Under the pieces are notes generated by a model, which was given only the letters and a program-made list of their open reading frames with translations, was not told where the DNA came from and made no database searches. Made by a program: the position numbers and the translations under genes. A DNA stretch of 64,000 nucleotides from a bacterium. GTDB taxonomy: Bacteria; Bdellovibrionota_B; Oligoflexia; Silvanigrellales; Silvanigrellaceae. Positions 16,859 to 25,825 of this stretch are shown here, one piece after another. Numbering within the stretch: the stretch's first letter is position 1; each line of letters starts with the position of its first letter. The stretch is from positions 1 through 64,000 of the forward strand of contig RGDM01000006.1 of assembly GCA_009918675.1 (NCBI GenBank), written 5' to 3'.

Positions 16859-17656
16859 TCAGATTGAACCAATGCGTCCGCCATCGACCTGCAAGCTGAC
16901 TCCGGTGATGTAGCCTGCTTCTCGGCTCGCTAGAAAGGCAAGGGCTGCGGCAACTTCTTCAGGTTTTGCGAAGCGGCGAGCAGGGACTTGCTTGAGCCAA
17001 TTTTCCCGCACCATGTCAACGGAAGTTGATTCTCGCGTTGCAGCCGCCTGCAAGAGCGCGCTCAGTCGGTCGGTTTGGGTGTAACCAGGCAAAACATTGT
17101 TCACGGTGATCGCATGAGGTGCCAATTCATTTGAGAGAGTCTTGGCGAAACCTGCAACGGCGGCCCTGATTGTGTTGGAAACTCCGAGATTCGCGATTGG
17201 TGTGCGTACTGAGGTGGAAATGATATTGATGATTCGCCCAAAACCCGCAGCCTTCATACCCGGAACAAACGCTTTGCAGAGTTGAAGTTGTGCAAGCAGG
17301 TGGGTGTTGAGAGCAGCCTCAAAAGCGGCAGGCTGTGCATCGAGCAATGGTCCAGCTGCCGGGCCACCCGCGTTGTTGACAAGAATATGCACTGAACCCA
17401 TCTGTTGCAAAATGGTCTCGACAGCAGAATCAATAGCGCTTGATTTTGCCAGGTCTGCAGAAACGCACAGATGCTCTTCCGGTGAAGGCAAGGTTTTGCG
17501 CGTTGCTTCGAGTTTTTCCAAGTCGCGCGCAAGAAGCACAACCCGAGCGCCTTGGTGAGCAAAGAGCTGTGCCGTTGCCCGACCAATCCCCTGCGATGCT
17601 CCACATACCAATGCGCTCAAGCCATTCAATTGAAAAAGCGGAGTTGATGATGTCAT
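16859..17656 (-). CDS. Short-chain dehydrogenase/reductase family protein with altered active site
   Basis: 265 residues with the SDR Rossmann fold: the dinucleotide loop ALVCGASQGIGRATA, then NNAGG (about residue 91) and the C-terminal GVSLQVDGGR typical of FabG-like members. The catalytic Tyr-x-x-x-Lys should follow the Ser of IINIISTSV; at that place the protein reads LGVSNTIRAAVAGFAK, so Tyr is Ser and Lys is Arg. A subgroup of FabG-like SDRs with a similar Ser-Asn-x-x-Arg pattern exists as far as I recall, so this may be a real branch rather than damage. The start lies two bases after the stop of the monooxygenase gene, implying coupling. Confidence 0.85.
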   Translation of the reverse strand: MTSSTPLFQLNGLSALVCGASQGIGRATAQLFAHQGARVVLLARDLEKLEATRKTLPSPEEHLCVSADLAKSSAIDSAVETILQQMGSVHILVNNAGGPAAGPLLDAQPAAFEAALNTHLLAQLQLCKAFVPGMKAAGFGRIINIISTSVRTPIANLGVSNTIRAAVAGFAKTLSNELAPHAITVNNVLPGYTQTDRLSALLQAAATRESTSVDMVRENWLKQVPARRFAKPEEVAAALAFLASREAGYITGVSLQVDGGRIGSI

Positions 17657-17658
17657 TC

Positions 17659-18882
17659 TTAAGCCTCCCTGTTCACAAGTGGAGCAACAAACCGTTTGAA
17701 GTCGCGCATGGCGGTCATCACTTCGCCGGTGTTGTGGTTAAAGAAATCAAACCAGAGCATTAATCTGTCATCTGCGTGGAAGCGTTCTTTGAGCTGCGCG
17801 GCAACTTCAACAGCGTTTCCTACAAGCGCATTGTTAACAGCATTTTCGATGCGTGCGGGATCCAGTGTGCCTTCAAGCGCATTCCAGTAAGTGTTAAGCG
17901 CTTTGCGAGCTTTTTCGTTTGCGCGGGCACTTTGTTGAGCGGTGTTGAGCCCGGGCGTGGCATCCAAGAATACCAGCACCGTGCGAGGCATCAGCGCGCG
18001 CTCCCAGGGGCCGCCATCTTTATGAAATGTTGTTGGCATACGTGCATGAGTGCGTTCAATTTCGTCGCCTGGAGTGATCGATAAATTCAGCACACCACAG
18101 GGAAGAATCTGATTGGCAAAATCTTGTATTTTTGCCTCGTGGCTTCCAACATACAGCTGCAGAGCTTGGAGCGAAGTTTCTTTGGGAATAACGCCTGTGC
18201 GCGGAAAACTCCAGCGCTGCGCGAAGCTGATCTCCTGCGCCAGTGGCAATCCGGCGGCAGACTTAAGTTTCTGCCAATCCTCGTCCGAGCGCATGTCATT
18301 TCTAGATAAGGTTGTCGCCGGGAGATCGTTGGAAGAGAAAATATCTCCACGCAGGAAGCGTAAAAAGATTTCCAACGATTCGCCGAATATTTTGCCCTTC
18401 AGTGCCGGCCAAGCAACTTTCTCTGCATCGTTGCGAGGAACGATTCCATAAGGAGCGCTTGAGAAAGGAAAGCGTCCCGCAGCAATACCGAGATGAAGAC
18501 GCCTTTGTGCTGCCGGTGAAAACTGATGCAAGGTGAGAAATGATTTGACTGCTTCAGCGTGAGCCATCGGGCCGCCATTGCAAAACAAGCTTTTGATGGC
18601 AGCGCCAACTTCAATTCTTTTTGTGCGTGCAAAGATATGCGGCGCAAGGAGAAGGATATCGGTATTTAAACCAATTTCGCCAACAAAGTTTGGAATTACC
18701 GCTCCAGGATTATGCTTTTGCACTTCGCACGAAAGATGGCTTTCTGCCACCCACGCAATGCCGTATCCGAGTTCGTCTGCCGCCTGGACTTGCTCGAAGA
18801 AGTGGGCGAACATCTGTTGTTCCGAAGGATGCACGCCGTCGACCGGTGTCTGACAGATGGAGAAGAATACATCAAACAGCAT
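17659..18882 (-). CDS. Luciferase-like (LLM class) flavin-dependent monooxygenase
   Basis: 407 residues from the ATG at 18882, chosen because the family fold begins at once (MLFDVFFSICQTP) and an AAAGG precedes it. The open frame continues upstream to 19044, but that stretch overlaps the divergent arylformamidase and looks non-coding. The TIM-barrel pattern of bacterial luciferases is visible: GYGIAWVAESHL (about 40-52), ILLLAPHIFARTKRIEVGAA, and RLHLGIAAGRFP. These enzymes use reduced FMN or F420 and oxygen; the substrate here is unknown. It is followed directly by the SDR gene and is divergent from kynB, so the three may share a pathway. No flavin reductase is adjacent. Confidence 0.8.
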   Translation of the reverse strand: MLFDVFFSICQTPVDGVHPSEQQMFAHFFEQVQAADELGYGIAWVAESHLSCEVQKHNPGAVIPNFVGEIGLNTDILLLAPHIFARTKRIEVGAAIKSLFCNGGPMAHAEAVKSFLTLHQFSPAAQRRLHLGIAAGRFPFSSAPYGIVPRNDAEKVAWPALKGKIFGESLEIFLRFLRGDIFSSNDLPATTLSRNDMRSDEDWQKLKSAAGLPLAQEISFAQRWSFPRTGVIPKETSLQALQLYVGSHEAKIQDFANQILPCGVLNLSITPGDEIERTHARMPTTFHKDGGPWERALMPRTVLVFLDATPGLNTAQQSARANEKARKALNTYWNALEGTLDPARIENAVNNALVGNAVEVAAQLKERFHADDRLMLWFDFFNHNTGEVMTAMRDFKRFVAPLVNREA

Positions 18883-18943
18883 TGACACAACCTTTCGTTC
18901 TGAGTCTTCTGGGTCACATGCAACAGCGAATGTGGGGAAACCG

Positions 18944-19588
18944 ATGCAGGGTCTTCTATACGATATTTCTCCAAAACTCACGCCGCGCACGGCGGTCTTT
19001 CCGGGCGACACGCCGCTCAGCCAAAAAACGCTTTTAAGCTTCAAAGCAGGTCATCATCTGATGCTCTCAGCGCTTGAAAGCACAGTTCATCTTGGGGCAC
19101 ATGCCGATGCGCCATGCCACTATAATTCGGCTGGAGAAGATATTTCAGATCGAGATCTGCGCCGTTACCTTGGACTCTGCCAGGTGATTTCTGTGCAAAT
19201 GGACAAGCCTGGGCGAATCACCGTTGCTCACGTTGCAGGCCGAATGGTAACGGCCCCGCGCATTCTCTTTAGAACAAACTCATTTCCAGATCCCGAACAT
19301 TGGCGTGAAGATTTTTGCTCTTTAAGCCCCGAGCTTGTTGCGTGGCTGGCAGGGCAGGGTGTGGTCACTGTTGGAATCGACACGCCTTCCGTTGATCCTC
19401 ACAACTCCAAACTGCTTGAAAGTCATCAAGCACTGTTCAAGCACGACCTTGCGGTGCTTGAAGGACTCGTTCTCACACAGGTGCCGGATGGTGAATACAC
19501 GCTGCTGGCCTTGCCGCTTCCGCTGGTAGGCTTCGATGCCTCGCCGGTGCGCGCAATTCTCTTGCCCCCGCGCAGCCCAATCGTCTGA
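18944..19588 (+). CDS. kynB: Arylformamidase / cyclase-family metal hydrolase
   Basis: 214 residues from the ATG at 18944, where the family start is evident (YDISPKLTPRTAVFPGDTP) and GGGG precedes it; the frame is open upstream to 18857. KynB-type enzymes hydrolyse N-formylkynurenine to kynurenine. The metal-binding motif His-x-Gly-x-His-x-Asp-x-Pro-x-His is complete (HLGAHADAPCHY, about residues 50-61), and GIDTPSVDPHNS and LEGLVL follow as in the family. The other kynurenine genes are not in this window, so it could act on another formamide or a related cyclic substrate. It is divergent from the monooxygenase-SDR pair. Confidence 0.8.
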   Translation: MQGLLYDISPKLTPRTAVFPGDTPLSQKTLLSFKAGHHLMLSALESTVHLGAHADAPCHYNSAGEDISDRDLRRYLGLCQVISVQMDKPGRITVAHVAGRMVTAPRILFRTNSFPDPEHWREDFCSLSPELVAWLAGQGVVTVGIDTPSVDPHNSKLLESHQALFKHDLAVLEGLVLTQVPDGEYTLLALPLPLVGFDASPVRAILLPPRSPIV

Positions 19589-19650
19589 GTGAATCTATTG
19601 CAATTCTTGCCCTTTGCCCCGCCCAAGATTCTGCCCCAAATTTCGCAGTC

Positions 19651-19665
19651 TGGCATGCGCCTTGC
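19651..19665 (+). promoter_or_regulatory. Sigma-54 (-24/-12) promoter candidate
   Basis: TGGCATGCGCCTTGC matches TGGCACGNNNNTTGC at every fixed position but one, with the correct spacing. It lies 30 bases ahead of the ATG at 19695, which has AGAGGGGG as ribosome site. No enhancer-binding-protein site was recognised upstream. Confidence 0.55.
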
Positions 19666-19694
19666 TAAATCTTTGCTCGAAGAGGGGGTGCCCA

Positions 19695-20483
19695 ATGGTA
19701 CGCATCAATTTAATCAATGATTTGTCGAAATCTTGCGCAGTTGCGACACATATTCCATTGCCCCGTCTTTTCCTTGCTCTGGTCAGCGCATTCGTGGCAT
19801 TGGCGCTCTGGGCCTGCAGTTCGACCGATTTCTCAGGAACAGCTCCAGCCAATCCAAACCCACAACCCGAGCAACATTCTGAACAAAATCCGTCGCCTCT
19901 TGAAGAAGGCAAGGCAGAGAATGCGGGGCCAGCAAACAAAGGAGAGACCCCCACCGACCCCAAAAGGTCGTTGGCTCTGCAGATCACAGGCATTCAGCCC
20001 GAGGCGTGGTGGAACAATTGTCTAAAGGTTGAGCTAGGCGGCAAATCTTTTAACATTGCCTGCACAAAAGACATCAACGTCACGGGCAAGGTTGTCCGCA
20101 TTCCCGTTCCTGAGGGAGTGAGTTGTCCGGTTCTAAACTTGAAAGTGGAGAGCTTTAAGAACACCGGCTCCACCTGTGCGGAAAGAACGCTCAAGAGCCA
20201 GACATGCAATGGTCCATTTGAAGCCACGCCCAGTTTTGTCCGCAGCCACGCCACAGCCGCTGATCGCGTCAATTTCGTATTAACCGATGTTTCGCAGGCG
20301 AGCGGTGGACGCTTGGTGCGTGTGTACTTCGAAGATCAAAGCGCCGAAAGTATCAACAAAGCGAAGGCCGATCCGAATTCTGCCGTCGATTTAGGAATCG
20401 ATTTTAACGACGCAATTTTTGATATCAAAACTCTTGAGATGCCCTTTGAAATTCAGGGAGCTCCGAGTACAAAGTGTCCCTGA
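19695..20483 (+). CDS. Lipoprotein of unknown function
   Basis: 262 residues from the ATG at 19695, with AGAGGGGG six bases before it. An upstream in-frame start at 19614 would place the promoter candidate inside the gene and is less likely. The signal has a positively charged front, a hydrophobic core and LALWACSS, with the acylated Cys near residue 40. A Pro/Glu/Asn-rich linker of 60 residues follows, then a compact beta-rich domain with three spaced Cys pairs. The linker plus globular domain suggests a surface- or periplasm-reaching protein. No family was recognised. The likely sigma-54 control is its most informative feature. Confidence 0.75.
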   Translation: MVRINLINDLSKSCAVATHIPLPRLFLALVSAFVALALWACSSTDFSGTAPANPNPQPEQHSEQNPSPLEEGKAENAGPANKGETPTDPKRSLALQITGIQPEAWWNNCLKVELGGKSFNIACTKDINVTGKVVRIPVPEGVSCPVLNLKVESFKNTGSTCAERTLKSQTCNGPFEATPSFVRSHATAADRVNFVLTDVSQASGGRLVRVYFEDQSAESINKAKADPNSAVDLGIDFNDAIFDIKTLEMPFEIQGAPSTKCP

Positions 20484-20504
20484 CCATCCGGCCGCTTCCT
20501 GCAA

Positions 20505-20530
20505 ACGAGGCCAGATGCCCCTGGTCTCGT
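20505..20530. other. Inverted repeat between lipoprotein gene and dam
   Basis: ACGAGGCCAG (20505-20514) pairs with CTGGTCTCGT (20521-20530) through ten positions including one G-T wobble, with a six-base loop. No run of T follows, so it is a stable stem rather than a classic terminator. It lies 26 bases before the dam start. Confidence 0.5.
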
Positions 20531-20556
20531 GAAGTTCTCGCAAGGAGCGTTGGCAG

Positions 20557-21387
20557 ATGCACTTCGATATTGGCAATCGTGCCAAGCCAGTGTTGAAATG
20601 GGCTGGTGGAAAATCTGCATTGCTGCCGCAACTGATTCCCCTGTTTCCGCAAACATTCAATCGCTACTTCGAGCCTTTTCTGGGCGGCGCAGCAGTTTTT
20701 CTTTCGCTGCAGCCTCATGCAAATGCGGTTCTCAATGAACTAAATCCTGAAATTTATAATCTCTACCAGGTTCTTCGCACACGGCGGCAAGATCTCATTT
20801 TCATGCTGCAAGACTATGCGCAAAAGTATTCAAAAGAATTTTATTACAGCCTACGCTCGCAGCGTCCGCAAGACCCCATTGAGCGCGCAGCGCGCACACT
20901 TTTTTTGAATAAGACTGGCTTCAACGGCCTCTATCGGCAAAACGCGCAAGGCGACTTTAACGTTCCATTTGGTCATCGCAAGAAATGCCCTCAGCTTTTT
21001 GACCCGGAAAACTTCGCGCTGGCCGCCGCGCGTTTTGCAAAAGTTGTTCTTCATAATAGCGACTTTGCTTCAGTTATTTCGCTCGCAGGGCAGGGCGATT
21101 TTGTTTATTGTGATCCGCCCTATGAACCCTTGTCGGCAACTTCTTCCTTTAATTCTTATACGCGGGGCGGATTCTCTCTCGGCGAACAGCAGCGACTGCG
21201 TGATGTCTGTGTTGCCGCAGCGCGGCGCGGCGCAACGATTGCAATCTCCAATTCCACTGCACCTGCTCTACTCGAGCTCTATGCAGGCTTCGACATCACC
21301 CGGATACGTGCGCGCCGGGCGATCAATTCGAAAGCGTTGGCGCGCGGGGAAATCGATGAAGTTGTGATCCGGATCGGTGCAAGATAA
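20557..21387 (+). CDS. dam: Dam-family DNA adenine-N6 methyltransferase
   Basis: 276 residues; AGGAG lies nine bases before the ATG. It methylates adenine in duplex DNA, GATC being the usual Dam target. The AdoMet-binding start KWAGGKSALLPQL (about 13-25) and FEPFLGGAAVFLSL (about 37-50) and the catalytic DPPYEPLS (about 185-192) stand in the alpha-group order of Dam. NKTGFNGLYR, seen in Dam proteins, is present. No restriction enzyme lies next to it, so it is probably an orphan methylase for mismatch-repair strand marking or gene regulation. It is convergent with the DUF4105 gene, three bases apart. Confidence 0.93.
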   Translation: MHFDIGNRAKPVLKWAGGKSALLPQLIPLFPQTFNRYFEPFLGGAAVFLSLQPHANAVLNELNPEIYNLYQVLRTRRQDLIFMLQDYAQKYSKEFYYSLRSQRPQDPIERAARTLFLNKTGFNGLYRQNAQGDFNVPFGHRKKCPQLFDPENFALAAARFAKVVLHNSDFASVISLAGQGDFVYCDPPYEPLSATSSFNSYTRGGFSLGEQQRLRDVCVAAARRGATIAISNSTAPALLELYAGFDITRIRARRAINSKALARGEIDEVVIRIGAR

Positions 21388-21390
21388 ATT

Positions 21391-23304
21391 TTAAAAGTAA
21401 TACAGTCCTCGCGCCACGAATTGCGCTTCTGAGTTGTGAACTCCAATAGATATGCTTGATTCCCATGGAGATATGGGGCGGAAGGTGTATCGGCTCATCC
21501 CCTCAAAAACCCATTGCGAACCTTCCCACAAACTCATCTGCCGGCTTAATGACACGCGTGTGCTCCAGCGCGCTGCCTCCGACATGGGCAGATTCAACAC
21601 CGCCACAACCCCAGGTTCGGCAAAGAAGGCTGCGCGCGAATCGTCTCCAACCCGCAATCCACCACGCAGGGCAATTCGCCCTTCATTGCCTGTGAATGTC
21701 CATGCCCTGCCAGCTTCATAATTGATAAAAGTTTGCTGACAATTTGCAAAACAACGTTGTTTGTAGCCTGCTTCAAATTGCCACGAAAGCGAACTCAGGT
21801 TTGGCCTTTTTAAAGGAATTGCTTCAATACTCAGTAGGGTAAATTCGCGCAGAACTACACCCTGCTCTTGCAAAAGCCCTTCAAGATTTAAAAAGCTAAT
21901 TCCCAAGTCGGAGCTCATCCCTGCCGCTGGGCTGTCGAGTGTCTGCAGAGCCGGACGCCAGCCGAGCAACGCACCTGTTTGATTGGTTGAATTTCCACCC
22001 ACGGCATGCACAATCCCGAAGCTCAAACGGGCGGAGGGATACGCTGTTCCTGGTGCCTCGTTCTGGGGTGTTTCAACCACCAGCGGAGGCGAGACGATTC
22101 CCAATTCCGCCCGTGCCTTAAGCAGCAAATTGCGTTCTCTATTCCATTTGCGTGGAGTTTCGTTGGCAGCCAATTTTTCATCGGCATCGAAATACTCAAG
22201 AGCGGTGTCAAGAACATGCATTTTTTGCACATTGCTGAGCCTATTTAGCGCCTCGAGTGGGAATTCTTTTTCTTTCGGAGCCTGCTTTTTTTCAAGCAGT
22301 GCATTGAATGCGGTTCGCTCCACCGCCGTGAGCATTTTTTCATGAGCAAGGTAGCGTTTCACATTTGAAGCACGAAATTTAACAGCACCAAGCAAATTCG
22401 GCTGCATGGCGACAATCCGGATTGTGTCACCTGGAATCACCCAAGCATCAAATTTTTCAACCAATCGCAAATTCGGCCGCGCCACATCGAGCACAGCGAG
22501 CATCATGAGTGAGCAGTTATCATCGAAATAGTAATAATCGATTTTGTGGGTCGAGAGTTCGAACACGGAAAGTAGAATCATCTGCACTTCGTCGGCTGTG
22601 AGGGATAATTCGTACTCCCATAAATCGCGGCTTTCAGAGTTATTGTATTCTTGAACTTTGACATAATAAGGCATGAAACTGACGTAACCTGGAAACCTTC
22701 CCGTGAGGCCCAGAAAAGGAAACAGCAGCGGGTTTGTATTGCCAGTGTGTGCCGAATGGTTGAGACCAAAATCCAAAAGTTCGTTGGGCGGCTGACCCTC
22801 TTCGCTGTTTTTCTTAAATTTAAGCAGCGTGTGGCCAAACAACGAAGCAGGATTTCCAGGAAAGTAAGAGGAAAAAATCAAAGAAACTTTGTCAGAGTGC
22901 ACACTGGTTGTGAAAGTTGCCAAGCGCTTGCAGATCTCTGAGGAATCTTCGGGCGCCGGGTCGGCGAACTTTTTTTTGAGCCTTTCTTCAAGCCATTTAC
23001 GCCGCGCTGGATACTTACACAAAGCCTGTTGGCGTTTTGCGGGAGTGCCCTCGGTAAACGCTTGCACAGTGGCCTTTAATTCTAGCTCCGCATCAATTTT
23101 GCCCTTTTTCGAGAGAAAAAATCGTGCGTCATCGATCAGGCTGCGAGTTCCGTTAAACCAGGTCGGAGCGTAGTAAAGGATTTTTTTCCATTGCGCTTCA
23201 TTGGCAAGCTGCGAAAGATGACTGGCTTCTTGCGCCCACGCGCAGGGCGTTGGCGCAAAAAATGCCACACAAGCAAGGAGTGATGTTTTTTTCAGGCGCA
23301 ACAT
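21391..23304 (-). CDS. DUF4105 (Lnb-like) exported protein
   Basis: About 637 residues from the ATG at 23304; the frame is open from a TTG at 23337. A signal peptide ends near PCAWAQEA. The central part carries the DUF4105 pattern: LIFSSYFPGNPASLFGHTLL (about 150-170), a second block with YYVKVQEYNNSESRDLWEY, and YYYFDDNCSLMMLAVLDVAR holding the conserved Asn-Cys. These residues recall the papain-like periplasmic domain of lacto-N-biosidase-type proteins. The C-terminal third is beta-rich and ends with a Phe (LYYF), as in outer-membrane barrels, so it may be a barrel bearing a periplasmic enzyme domain. A terminator stem lies just upstream of its start. Confidence 0.8.
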   Translation of the reverse strand: MLRLKKTSLLACVAFFAPTPCAWAQEASHLSQLANEAQWKKILYYAPTWFNGTRSLIDDARFFLSKKGKIDAELELKATVQAFTEGTPAKRQQALCKYPARRKWLEERLKKKFADPAPEDSSEICKRLATFTTSVHSDKVSLIFSSYFPGNPASLFGHTLLKFKKNSEEGQPPNELLDFGLNHSAHTGNTNPLLFPFLGLTGRFPGYVSFMPYYVKVQEYNNSESRDLWEYELSLTADEVQMILLSVFELSTHKIDYYYFDDNCSLMMLAVLDVARPNLRLVEKFDAWVIPGDTIRIVAMQPNLLGAVKFRASNVKRYLAHEKMLTAVERTAFNALLEKKQAPKEKEFPLEALNRLSNVQKMHVLDTALEYFDADEKLAANETPRKWNRERNLLLKARAELGIVSPPLVVETPQNEAPGTAYPSARLSFGIVHAVGGNSTNQTGALLGWRPALQTLDSPAAGMSSDLGISFLNLEGLLQEQGVVLREFTLLSIEAIPLKRPNLSSLSWQFEAGYKQRCFANCQQTFINYEAGRAWTFTGNEGRIALRGGLRVGDDSRAAFFAEPGVVAVLNLPMSEAARWSTRVSLSRQMSLWEGSQWVFEGMSRYTFRPISPWESSISIGVHNSEAQFVARGLYYF

Positions 23305-23324
23305 CCGTTTGCAAACCCTCAAGC

Positions 23325-23356
23325 AAAAAAACTCCAAGTGTTGTCTCTTGGAGTTT
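23325..23356 (-). terminator. Rho-independent terminator (minus strand)
   Basis: Read on the minus strand, AAACTCCAAG, an eight-base loop and CTTGGAGTTT form a perfect 10-bp stem that runs into seven T residues. It lies 33 bases after the stop of the small exported protein (23389) and 20 bases before the ATG of the DUF4105 gene, which must therefore use read-through or a promoter within the stem region. Confidence 0.7.
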
Positions 23357-23388
23357 GTTGCGCGGTCAAGCTGTGAGAGTCGCGAAAT

Positions 23389-23961
23389 TTACGCTGGTAA
23401 TCGTTTCGACTTGCGTGGAAAAACCCGCACCGGTGATTTCGGTTTGTTTGGCGCGAGAGTTGGCACCTCAGGCCGAGGTGGTGCAATGGGGCGCAATTTC
23501 AACTCCAAGACCCAGCCCCGATTTTTCTCCATGAATATGAAAGAGTGTTGTCCGGATGCAGTGATTCGGAACGTGCCAGCATTAAATGATGTTGAATCAG
23601 CGCTACTGCCACGTGGTCCGGTGCTGCCATTTGCGCTCACACGCACCAAGGGCGCCTGAAAGAAACCACTTTTTTCGCTTTCAAGAGTCACGTTCAAAGA
23701 TTTACCTTTCAGCACGACTGTGTTGTTGGCCGACAGGTTGACCTTGAATTCAGGGGTTGTGACTTCACTATTGCGGTCGGGTGAACGCAGACGCGCACTT
23801 GCGAAAAAGTTGTACGCCTCGGCTGTAGCCGAAGAGCCTTTATCTGTGCTGTTCATTGAGTCGTTTGTTTGCGCTGTTGCGCTCCAGGGCAAAACAAAAA
23901 AAATGCCCGAGAATATCGCCAGCGCATGCTTGATTGCAGTAAAGAACTTCAGCATAAACAT
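23389..23961 (-). CDS. Small exported protein of unknown function
   Basis: 190 residues. A cleavable signal peptide runs to WSATAQT (about residue 30). The rest is a short Ser/Thr/Asn-rich region followed by beta strands (EFKVNLSANNTVVLKGKSLN) and a basic Pro-rich tail (VPTLAPNKPKSPVRVFPRKS). ATG TTT ATG gives two nearby starts, with GAGAG upstream. It is divergent from ettA (67 bases between) and ends at a strong terminator, so it is probably a single-gene unit. No family was recognised. Confidence 0.65.
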   Translation of the reverse strand: MFMLKFFTAIKHALAIFSGIFFVLPWSATAQTNDSMNSTDKGSSATAEAYNFFASARLRSPDRNSEVTTPEFKVNLSANNTVVLKGKSLNVTLESEKSGFFQAPLVRVSANGSTGPRGSSADSTSFNAGTFRITASGQHSFIFMEKNRGWVLELKLRPIAPPRPEVPTLAPNKPKSPVRVFPRKSKRLPA

Positions 23962-24028
23962 GTGGCTCTCTTTTCTGCCCCAGAAGGGGTTGCTTAATAT
24001 TGCCTCAAAATAGCCCAGGAGTTCCGGA

Positions 24029-25699
<1,671 letters not shown>

Positions 25700-25825
25700 T
25701 GTTGGTAAAACACTTGTATTTACTGAATTAAGTGCGTTCGGTAGGCTTGCCTGCTCGGCGCATTTCAAGTAACTGACACAAAATCGATGCCTTGAACACA
25801 CAATCAGCCAAGGGGTTTTCGGAAC

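Noticed and set aside
18883..19044. 54-residue N-terminal extension of the luciferase-like monooxygenase
   Set aside because: It overlaps the divergent kynB coding region, and the family fold begins at the later ATG.
18944..19588. A complete kynurenine pathway
   Set aside because: Only the arylformamidase-type gene is present; neither tryptophan dioxygenase nor kynureninase is in the window.
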